This document shows, piece after piece, positions 45,521 to 56,764 of a DNA stretch of 64,000 nt. Source of the DNA: Prunella strophiata (Eukaryota; Chordata; Aves; Passeriformes; Prunellidae); contig JAZBQD010000006.1 in the NCBI GenBank assembly GCA_036583965.1, positions 62,001 through 126,000 of the forward strand, written 5' to 3'. The stretch's first letter is position 1, and every line of letters begins with the position of its first letter. Under the pieces are notes generated by a model. The model was given only the letters and a program-made list of their open reading frames with translations. It was not told the origin of the DNA and did not search any database. A program made the translations under genes and the position numbers.

Positions 45521-46330
45521 TGTTATAGATGGCGTGTATAATTCGTGTTTTCTATATTAATTAAGCTGCTATATTCCTGTACATAATTAGTATTTTTTCA
45601 ATCCTTGACTTTATGAATCATGAGCATGTTAACCTGATGTGAGAAGATTTTTCCCAACAAGGTTCAGAGGTGCTGGCAGAACTGGAATGATAGCTGCACT
45701 GAAGCAGCAAGCTTCATTTGCAAGCACACAGAACTAGCCAGGAGGATTGTTAGGCATATGGAAATCAGGATGGGAACTAAATTGTCAACTAAAGGACCTA
45801 GCTCCAGCAGAAACAACCATCTTCCTGGCTATTGTCCAGAGTGGCCAAAGTGAGGAACAACTGGTAAAACGGCGATCTAGATAACTGGGAACTCATCAGA
45901 CACACCTGCAGCCTGAAAGAAGGAGTTCCTGGTAGCCTCATCAGCATTCATGGCTTGATGGAGACGACTTTTGTCCAACACAGCAAAAGAAAAGGAAGGG
46001 ACACGAATACAAGGATCTATGAAAGAAACAGAAGAACCTCTGCCTCGGGCTAAAAAATCTGTATAAAAACGCGCCCACCCGGACAGCAGTTGTGAACAGG
46101 GGGACCTGAAGCAATAGAGTTCAGGTCATTTTTCATTCACCCAGCACTGATGTCCTGAGCTCAGCACTGCTCTTTAACTGTGGCTATTCTCTGGTGTTGG
46201 GGAGCTGGTAAGCCTTTGGATCCGGGACTAAGGCCAGTCCCAAAAAGAAAAGCAAAAGAGAGCTCATTTTCCAGCTGAAAACCTTGTGGAGCTGTTCACT
46301 GCGAGGCCAGTAGTCTGGAAATTCAGAATG
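45521..46330 (+). mobile_element. LTR-like sequence with TATA box
   Basis: TATAAAAACGCGCCC at 46062-46076 and a following GTTCAGGTCATTTTT...CTGATGTCC stretch look like an LTR promoter and R region. A possible start is TGTGAGAAG (45639). The 3' end and primer site were not found. Confidence 0.45.
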
Positions 46331-46373
46331 GTGTCTAGACAATAAAATGATATCCAGTAAGGTTTATTAGGAT

Positions 46374-46545
46374 TAACTATGACTCTCTTAAGATGAGGGC
46401 ATAGTTACTAACTGGGCTTAGCTGTGGAAGTTGAGCCTCCTCGTGGCCCTGCCAGATACCCTTGTGGTAACAGAGTTGACTTCTGCCCCAGTGTGAGTGA
46501 GGGCACACGTGAGCCTTCCTATCATTGGATTCACCACCCAGCGGT
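46374..46545 (+). pseudogene. Scrambled 28S rRNA pieces including the R2 target site
   Basis: TAACTATGACTCTCTTAAG (46374-46392) equals 19 nt of conserved 28S rRNA that ends within one base of the R2 retrotransposon insertion point. About 120 bp on, CTTCCTATCATTG (46515-46527) equals another conserved 28S stretch, and a degraded AGTTACT..AACTGG block lies between. Orientation is opposite to the longer 28S block at 46897. Only the 19-mer is firm. Confidence 0.55.
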
Positions 46546-46896
46546 AGTTTCATGATCTGTTGAAACAAAATAACTGGCACAGTGGTCCCGCTGTTGCCTA
46601 GGGCCTTGTCCACGGGCTTATGTTGGACAGAGTTGGCAGTCTGGGAGAGGCCCAGCTGCTGACTTTTACTACCCTCACTTGGACTTGACTGTTTTCTATT
46701 CCCAATTGATATGATGGTACAATCACTGGCTTTGTGATTTATATTGACTGCTACTCAGACTGACCTGTTAGATCTAAGGGTCGATGATGCCAAGATTCTA
46801 TCAGTACCCTCTGTGCCCAGGGAAGAGGGTATCAATTTAGTGTGTTTGGAGTTTGTGAACTCCGCAATTGTTTATGTTGGTGGAATACATAATACA
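46546..46896. other. Unassigned sequence between 28S pieces
   Basis: No coding frame, LTR or rRNA match recognised. Confidence 0.4.
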
Positions 46897-48403
<1,507 letters not shown>

Positions 48404-48413
48404 AAACATCCCA

Positions 48414-51400
48414 GTAAAAATGCCCAAAGTCACCCCAAAAATCGCTGTAAAAATGCCCAAAGTCACCCCAAAAATCGCTGTAAAAATGCCCAAAGTCACC
48501 CCAAAAATCGCTGTAAAAATGCCCAAAGTCACCCCAAAAATCGCTGTAAAAATGCCCAAAGTCACCCCAAAAATCGCTGTAAAAATGCCCAAAGTCACCC
48601 CAAAAATCGCTGTAAAAATGCCCAAAGTCACCCCAAAAATCGCTGTAAAAATGCCCAAAGTCACCCCAAAAATCGCTGTAAAAATGCCCAAAGTCACCCC
48701 AAAAATCGCTGTAAAAATGCCCAAAGTCACCCCAAAAATCGCTGTAAAAATGCCCAAAGTCACCCCAAAAATCGCTGTAAAAATGCCCAAAGTCACCCCA
48801 AAAATCGCTGTAAAAATGCCCAAAGTCACCCCAAAAATCGCTGTAAAAATGCCCAAAGTCACCCCAAAAATCGCTGTAAAAATGCCCAAAGTCACCCCAA
48901 AAATCGCTGTAAAAATGCCCAAAGTCACCCCAAAAATCGCTGTAAAAATGCCCAAAGTCACCCCAAAAATCGCTGTAAAAATGCCCAAAGTCACCCCAAA
49001 AATCGCTGTAAAAATGCCCAAAGTCACCCCAAAAATCGCTGTAAAAATGCCCAAAGTCACCCCAAAAATCGCTGTAAAAATGCCCAAAGTCACCCCAAAA
49101 ATCGCTGTAAAAATGCCCAAAGTCACCCCAAAAATCGCTGTAAAAATGCCCAAAGTCACCCCAAAAATCGCTGTAAAAATGCCCAAAGTCACCCCAAAAA
49201 TCGCTGTAAAAATGCCCAAAGTCACCCCAAAAATCGCTGTAAAAATGCCCAAAGTCACCCCAAAAATCGCTGTAAAAATGCCCAAAGTCACCCCAAAAAT
49301 CGCTGTAAAAATGCCCAAAGTCACCCCAAAAATCGCTGTAAAAATGCCCAAAGTCACCCCAAAAATCGCTGTAAAAATGCCCAAAGTCACCCCAAAAATC
49401 GCTGTAAAAATGCCCAAAGTCACCCCAAAAATCGCTGTAAAAATGCCCAAAGTCACCCCAAAAATCGCTGTAAAAATGCCCAAAGTCACCCCAAAAATCG
49501 CTGTAAAAATGCCCAAAGTCACCCCAAAAATCGCTGTAAAAATGCCCAAAGTCACCCCAAAAATCGCTGTAAAAATGCCCAAAGTCACCCCAAAAATCGC
49601 TGTAAAAATGCCCAAAGTCACCCCAAAAATCGCTGTAAAAATGCCCAAAGTCACCCCAAAAATCGCTGTAAAAATGCCCAAAGTCACCCCAAAAATCGCT
49701 GTAAAAATGCCCAAAGTCACCCCAAAAATCGCTGTAAAAATGCCCAAAGTCACCCCAAAAATCGCTGTAAAAATGCCCAAAGTCACCCCAAAAATCGCTG
49801 TAAAAATGCCCAAAGTCACCCCAAAAATCGCTGTAAAAATGCCCAAAGTCACCCCAAAAATCGCTGTAAAAATGCCCAAAGTCACCCCAAAAATCGCTGT
49901 AAAAATGCCCAAAGTCACCCCAAAAATCGCTGTAAAAATGCCCAAAGTCACCCCAAAAATCGCTGTAAAAATGCCCAAAGTCACCCCAAAAATCGCTGTA
50001 AAAATGCCCAAAGTCACCCCAAAAATCGCTGTAAAAATGCCCAAAGTCACCCCAAAAATCGCTGTAAAAATGCCCAAAGTCACCCCAAAAATCGCTGTAA
50101 AAATGCCCAAAGTCACCCCAAAAATCGCTGTAAAAATGCCCAAAGTCACCCCAAAAATCGCTGTAAAAATGCCCAAAGTCACCCCAAAAATCGCTGTAAA
50201 AATGCCCAAAGTCACCCCAAAAATCGCTGTAAAAATGCCCAAAGTCACCCCAAAAATCGCTGTAAAAATGCCCAAAGTCACCCCAAAAATCGCTGTAAAA
50301 ATGCCCAAAGTCACCCCAAAAATCGCTGTAAAAATGCCCAAAGTCACCCCAAAAATCGCTGTAAAAATGCCCAAAGTCACCCCAAAAATCGCTGTAAAAA
50401 TGCCCAAAGTCACCCCAAAAATCGCTGTAAAAATGCCCAAAGTCACCCCAAAAATCGCTGTAAAAATGCCCAAAGTCACCCCAAAAATCGCTGTAAAAAT
50501 GCCCAAAGTCACCCCAAAAATCGCTGTAAAAATGCCCAAAGTCACCCCAAAAATCGCTGTAAAAATGCCCAAAGTCACCCCAAAAATCGCTGTAAAAATG
50601 CCCAAAGTCACCCCAAAAATCGCTGTAAAAATGCCCAAAGTCACCCCAAAAATCGCTGTAAAAATGCCCAAAGTCACCCCAAAAATCGCTGTAAAAATGC
50701 CCAAAGTCACCCCAAAAATCGCTGTAAAAATGCCCAAAGTCACCCCAAAAATCGCTGTAAAAATGCCCAAAGTCACCCCAAAAATCGCTGTAAAAATGCC
50801 CAAAGTCACCCCAAAAATCGCTGTAAAAATGCCCAAAGTCACCCCAAAAATCGCTGTAAAAATGCCCAAAGTCACCCCAAAAATCGCTGTAAAAATGCCC
50901 AAAGTCACCCCAAAAATCGCTGTAAAAATGCCCAAAGTCACCCCAAAAATCGCTGTAAAAATGCCCAAAGTCACCCCAAAAATCGCTGTAAAAATGCCCA
51001 AAGTCACCCCAAAAATCGCTGTAAAAATGCCCAAAGTCACCCCAAAAATCGCTGTAAAAATGCCCAAAGTCACCCCAAAAATCGCTGTAAAAATGCCCAA
51101 AGTCACCCCAAAAATCGCTGTAAAAATGCCCAAAGTCACCCCAAAAATCGCTGTAAAAATGCCCAAAGTCACCCCAAAAATCGCTGTAAAAATGCCCAAA
51201 GTCACCCCAAAAATCGCTGTAAAAATGCCCAAAGTCACCCCAAAAATCGCTGTAAAAATGCCCAAAGTCACCCCAAAAATCGCTGTAAAAATGCCCAAAG
51301 TCACCCCAAAAATCGCTGTAAAAATGCCCAAAGTCACCCCAAAAATCGCTGTAAAAATGCCCAAAGTCACCCCAAAAATCGCTGTAAAAATGCCCAAAGT

Positions 51401-52175
51401 CACCCCAAAAATCGCTGTAAAAATGCCCAAAGTCACCCCAAAAATCGCTGTAAAAATGCCCAAAGTCACCCCAAAAATCGCTGTAAAAATGCCCAAAGTC
51501 ACCCCAAAAATCGCTGTAAAAATGCCCAAAGTCACCCCAAAAATCGCTGTAAAAATGCCCAAAGTCACCCCAAAAATCGCTGTAAAAATGCCCAAAGTCA
51601 CCCCAAAAATCGCTGTAAAAATGCCCAAAGTCACCCCAAAAATCGCTGTAAAAATGCCCAAAGTCACCCCAAAAATCGCTGTAAAAATGCCCAAAGTCAC
51701 CCCAAAAATCGCTGTAAAAATGCCCAAAGTCACCCCAAAAATCGCTGTAAAAATGCCCAAAGTCACCCCAAAAATCGCTGTAAAAATGCCCAAAGTCACC
51801 CCAAAAATCGCTGTAAAAATGCCCAAAGTCACCCCAAAAATCGCTGTAAAAATGCCCAAAGTCACCCCAAAAATCGCTGTAAAAATGCCCAAAGTCACCC
51901 CAAAAATCGCTGTAAAAATGCCCAAAGTCACCCCAAAAATCGCTGTAAAAATGCCCAAAGTCACCCCAAAAATCGCTGTAAAAATGCCCAAAGTCACCCC
52001 AAAAATCGCTGTAAAAATGCCCAAAGTCACCCCAAAAATCGCTGTAAAAATGCCCAAAGTCACCCCAAAAATCGCTGTAAAAATGCCCAAAGTCACCCCA
52101 AAAATCGCTGTAAAAATGCCCAAAGTCACCCCAAAAATCGCTGTAAAAATGCCCAAAGTCACCCCAAAAATCGCT
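48414..52175 (+). repeat. 33-bp repeat, exactly 114 copies, in frame with gag
   Basis: 3762 bp = 114 x 33. The unit encodes MPKVTPKIAVK in the frame that continues into ERVL-like gag, and it is stop-free in other frames. No variant unit was seen. The last unit passes directly into gag (IAVATSTRSG). The repeat product would be basic and K/P/V-rich. Either an in-frame gag minisatellite has expanded, or the array was inflated in assembly. Confidence 0.95.
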
Positions 52176-53135
52176 GTTGCTACTAGCACTAGAAGTGGAA
52201 AGTGCACAGACAAGACCGATAGACCAGGGGATGATGATGATGATGCAGGGGAAGGACCCTCAACGCCTCCTGACATAAAATCTGGAGTCAAAGCAACTGG
52301 CACAAGATCAGAAGCTAATATTGAGTCCTTTTCCCTGAAGGACCTTCGTGGCCTACGGAAGGATTACACCCGACGACCTGATGAATCCATAATTACTTGG
52401 TTAGTCAGACTTTGGGATGCAGCAGGTGAGGCTACAATTCTGGACGGCACTGAAGCCAGGCATTTGGGATCCCTGTCACACCATCCTGTCATCGACCAAG
52501 GAATGATGAGGGGGGCTAACCCTTGCAGCCTCTGGGCACGGGTCCTGGAAAGTGGAGCACAAAGATACCTGTGTGCAGATGATCTCTATATGCAGCAAAC
52601 CCAGTGGAAGACCATAGAACAAGGGATCCAGCGCCTGAGAGAAATGGCAGTGGCAGAGGTTATCTTCTCAGATGACATAACAGCTAGGAATCCAGACTTG
52701 GTACCATGCACGTCTGTGATGTGGCGGAAACTTGTACGACTTGGGCCCCATGAATATGCTTCTGCTTTAGCTATAATGAAGCAGGATGACAGAGATGAGA
52801 CCGTGCTCGATATGGCCAAGAAGCTCCGAGCGTATGCAGATGCTGTACATGGCCCAACACACGCCAGAATCGCAGTGGTGGAAACACCTCTGCAAAAATT
52901 AGAGGATATGATAGAGGAGAACCACAAGAAACTCAGGGAGGAGATTAAAGAAGACCTTCTCCAAATCTCGGCAGTACAGATCAGAGGTTCTGGTACCCAA
53001 CGCAGACGTTCCCCAGATGGAGAGAGAAGGTACATCCCACGAGCTGAGCTGTGGTTCTTCCTGCGTGATTGTGGAGAAAATATGAGGAGATGGGATGGGA
53101 AACCTACTGCTGCTCTGGCACGACGGGTACAGTGA
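52176..53135 (+). pseudogene. ERVL-like gag
   Basis: About 320 codons: an acidic D/E stretch (GDDDDDAGEG), then a capsid-like helical region (LRGLRKDY, WLVRLWDAAG, LG..EYASAL, then a predicted coiled coil LEDMIEENHKKLREEIKED near 52900-52965). The frame stops at TGA 53133 after what seems a one-base insertion. Sequence of gag type continues in the frame of pol (53139-53298) to a TAG. Class III assignment rests on similarity to songbird ERVL-type polyproteins as I know them. The true gag start is lost in the poly-C. Confidence 0.7.
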
Positions 53136-53138
53136 ATT

Positions 53139-53298
53139 GAAGGAAGACAAAGTTCAGAGGGGAAGCTCCACCAAAAGGAAAGCAGCTCCAGTCGCCCACA
53201 GCCGAACTACCAGGTATGATGATGATGGTGACATGTCTGATCCCCTTGAAGGAACCTCCAAGACATATGCCCAAGGAAAGAAGGGTAACCAGGCTTAG
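53139..53298 (+). pseudogene. ERVL-like gag C-terminal tail, in the pol frame
   Basis: Serine/threonine- and basic-rich tail, then an acidic DDDGD and EGTSKTYAQGKKGNQ, ending in TAG (53296). The pol frame continues without shift after this codon. That layout, gag-stop-pol in one frame, is used for stop-codon readthrough in gamma-type viruses. Confidence 0.6.
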
Positions 53299-55680
53299 AG
53301 GGGCCCTGCCTCTAGCCAGGTAGAGGCTAGGGAAAATGGTGTTTTCTGGACTCTGTGGATTCATTGGCCTGGCACATCAGAACCACAAGAATATGAAGCT
53401 TTGGTTGATACTGGTGTTCAGTGCACGTTAATTCCATCAAGACATGTGGGGACAGAATCTGTTTCCATTGCTGGTGTGACAGGGGGATCACAGGATTTCA
53501 CTTTGGTGGAAGCTGATGTGAGCCTGACTGGAAATGAGTGGAAGAAACACCCTATTGTGACTGGCCCAGAGGCCCCGTGCATTTTGGGCATAGATTACCT
53601 CCGAAGTGGGTATTTCAAAGACCCAAATGCCCAAAGGTGGGCATTTGGGATAGCAGCTGTAGTGACAGAGGGCATCAAGCAATTGAACACCTTGCCTGGA
53701 CTGTCTGAGAATCCTTCTACAGTAGGACTTCTGAAGGGAGAAGAGCAACAGGTGCCAATTGCCACTTCCACAGTGCATCGCCGACAGTACAGAACAACTG
53801 GAGATGCTGTGATTCCCATTCATAAGATGATCCGAGAGCTGGAGAGCCAAGGGGTGGTCAGCAAAACCCACTCACCCTTCAACAGCCCCATCTGGCCTGT
53901 GCGTAAATCTGAAGGAGAATGGAGATTGACGGTGGACTACCGTGCATTGAATGAAGTGACTCCACCACTGAGCGCTGCCGTGCCAGACATGTTAGAGCTC
54001 CAGTACGAGCTGGAGTCCAAGGCAGCAAAGTGGTATGCCACTATTGATATTGCCAATGCATTTTTCTCCATTCCTCTGGCAGCAGAATGCAGGCCTCAGT
54101 TTGCTTTTACCTGGAGGGGAGTGCAGTACACCTGGAACAGACTGCCCCAGGGGTGGAAGCACAGCCCCACCATCTGCCATGGACTGATCCAGGCTGCACT
54201 AGAAAAGGGTGAGGCTCCAGAACACCTACAATATATTGATGACATCATTGTGTGGGGGAACAGAGCCACGGAAGTGTTTGAGAAAGGAGAGAAAATCATC
54301 CAAATCCTCCTGGGAGCTGGCTTTGCCATCCAAAAGAGCAAAGTCAAGGGACCAGCTGGTGAGATTCAGTTCCTAGGAGTAAAGTGGCAAGATGGACAGC
54401 GTCAGATTCCTACAGATGTCATCAACAAGATCACAGCTATGTCTCCACCAACCAATAAGAAGGAGACACAAGCCTTCCTAGGTGAGATAGGTTTTTGGAG
54501 GATGCACATTCCTGAGTACAGTCAGATTGTGAGCCCTCTTTACCTGGTCACCCGCAAGAAGAACACTTTCCAGTGGGGCCCTGAGCAGCAACAAGCCTTT
54601 GCCCAGATCAAGCAGGAGATTGCTCATGCAGCAGCCCTTGGCCCAGTCAGGACAGGACCAGAGGTGAAGAACATGCTCTACTCTGCAGCCGGGAACCATG
54701 GTTTGTCCTGGAGCCTGTGGCAGAAGGTGCCTGGGGACACTCGCGGTCGACCACTGGGATTCTGGAGTCGAAGTTACAGAGGGTCTGAAGCTAACTACAC
54801 CCCAACAGAGAAAGAAATCTTGGCTGCCTATGAAGGAGTCCAAGCTGCCTCAGAGGTGATTGGCACCGAAGCACAACTTCTCCTGGCACCCCGACTACCA
54901 GTGCTGGGGTGGATGTTCAAAGGAAAGGTTCCTTCCACCCACCATGCCACCAGTGCTACATGGAGCAAGTGGATTGCTCTTATCACACAGCGCGCCCGTA
55001 TTGGTAAAATGAATCGCCCTGGGATTTTGGAGGTAATTACAAATTGGCCTGAAGGTGAGAATTTTGGTGTCACAGATGAAGAACAAGAACCAGTGACACG
55101 GGCTGAAGAAGCTCCTCCATACAACCAACTGCCACCAGAGGAGACATGCTATGCTCTTTTCACTGACGGTTCCTGTCGCATTGTAGGGATGAATAGAAAG
55201 TGGAAAGCAGCTGTATGGAGCCCCACACGACAAGTGGCAGAGGCCACTGAAGGAGAAGGTGGAGCAAGCCAACTTGCAGAACTCAAAGCCGTTCAGCTGG
55301 CCCTGGACATTGCAGAAAGAGAGAAGTGGCCAAAACTCTACCTCTACACTGATTCATGGATGGTAGCCAATGCTCTGTGGGGATGGCTGGAGAGGTGGAA
55401 AGAGACTAACTGGCAGCGTAGAGGAAAACCAATTTGGGCTGCTGAAGAGTGGAAAAACATCGCTGCCAGGGTAGGGAGGCTACCTGTGAAAGTCCGCCAT
55501 GTAGATGCCCATGTCCCCAAGAGTAGAGCTAATGAGGAGCACCAACACAATCAGCAGGTAGACCAGGCTGCAAAGATAGGGGTGTCAAAAATAGACCTAG
55601 ATTGGGAACACAAGGGAGAGTTGTTCCTAGCTCGATGGGCCCATGATGCCTCAGGCCATCAGGGTAGAGAGGCCACCTAG
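53299..55680 (+). pseudogene. ERVL-like pro-pol: protease, reverse transcriptase, RNase H, integrase N terminus
   Basis: One frame of almost 800 codons, the best-preserved retroviral gene here. Protease: LVDTG (53401-53415) and an ILGIDYL end. RT: WRLTVDYRALNE, ATIDIANAFF, LPQGWKHSP and the YIDD catalytic box (54232-54243). RNase H: LFTDGSC, the AELKAVQLA Glu helix and YTDSWMV. Integrase zinc region begins with HDASGHQG. TAG at 55678 cuts it there. With protease, RT and RNase H intact in frame, insertion may be fairly young. It would still not make a complete Pol. Confidence 0.85.
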
Positions 55681-56269
55681 AAGTGGGCACGAGACCGAGG
55701 GGTGGATCTAACCATGGACAGTATTTCACAGGTTATCCATGACTGTGAGACGTGTGCTGCCATCAAGCAGGCCAAGCGGGTGAAGCCTCTATGGTATGGC
55801 GGGCAGTGGTCCAAGTACAAGTATGGGGAGGCCTGGCAGATTGACTACTTCACCCTGCCCCAGACACGCCAAGGCAAGCGCTACGTGCTGACCATGGTAG
55901 AAGCCACCACAGGATGGTTGGAAACCTACCCTGTGTCTCATGCCACTGCCCGTAACACCATCCTGGGCCTGGAAAAGCAGGTCCTTTGGAGGCATGGTAC
56001 CCCTGAGAGGATTGAGTCAGACAATGGGACTCATTTCAAAAACAGCCTTATCAACACCTGGGCTAAGGAACATGGTGTTGAGTGGGTGTACCATATCCCC
56101 TAGCATGCACCAGCTGCAGGCAAAGTGGAGAGGTACAATGGGCTATTAAAAACCCAGCTGAAAGCCTTGGGTGGGGGATCTTTCAAAAATTGGGAGCAGC
56201 ATTTAGCAAAGGCCACCTGGTTAGTTAACACCCGAGGTTCCACCAACCTGAGCAGGTCCTGCCCAGTCT
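55681..56269 (+). pseudogene. ERVL-like integrase, zinc-binding end and catalytic core
   Basis: Same frame as the upstream pol. CETC completes the HHCC zinc region. WQIDYFTLP carries the first catalytic Asp, ESDNGTHF the second, and GKVERYNG the Glu, 35 residues after the second Asp (DD35E). A TAG at 56101 falls between the second Asp and the Glu, and another stop lies at 56269. Confidence 0.85.
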
Positions 56270-56564
56270 GAGTCCCTGAATATAATAGATGGAAATAAAG
56301 CCCCAGTGGTACATGTCAGAGGTTTGTTAGGGAAGACAGTTTGGATCAATTCTGCCTCGAGTACAGACAAACCCATTCGTGGGGTTGTCTTTGCTCAGGG
56401 ACCGGGTTGCACATGGTGGATAATGCAGAAAGATGGAACAACACGATGTCTACCTCAGGGAGATCTGATTGTGGGGTGAGAATCATATGCAGATATCATT
56501 GTTTGTTGGATGTTACTGGCATTGTCTGTACATTAAACCACACAGACATGAGATAGAAGGGAAT
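56270..56564 (+). pseudogene. ERVL-like integrase C terminus and polypurine tract
   Basis: A frame 56337-56475 encodes TVWINSAS, FAQGPGCTWWIMQKD and CLPQGDLIVG, the SH3-like C-terminal domain seen in this family. The mini-ERV internal segments (for example 28448-28560) carry the same motif. A purine tract AGATAGAAGGGAA (56551-56563) precedes the LTR. No env was found. Confidence 0.7.
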
Positions 56565-56764
56565 TGTTAAGTGTCGAAGGTCTGAGCAGGTGAAAGATGG
56601 AGTTTTGAGTGAGTAAAATGAAAGTGGGGAATCCTGTAGCTCTGTGGTACGGGGCCTGGATTCAGTGGTCCGGTGTGGGGAGGTGATGGGGGCATGATGG
56701 GTACTGTTTGTAACTTTTGGGGGGAACAGATGGAAGTTTGCAATAAAATGCATAGTGTTTGCTA
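56565..56764 (+). mobile_element. Truncated 3' LTR of the ERVL-like provirus
   Basis: Starts TGTTAAGTGTC at 56565 after the purine tract. Contains GCAATAAAATGC (about 56741). It is replaced abruptly by satellite DNA at about 56765. No 5' LTR partner is visible in the window. Confidence 0.6.

Noticed and set aside
46374..46392. Calling a full R2 element at the 28S target
   Set aside because: Only the target side is recognisable. No R2 coding sequence such as its reverse transcriptase or endonuclease was seen.
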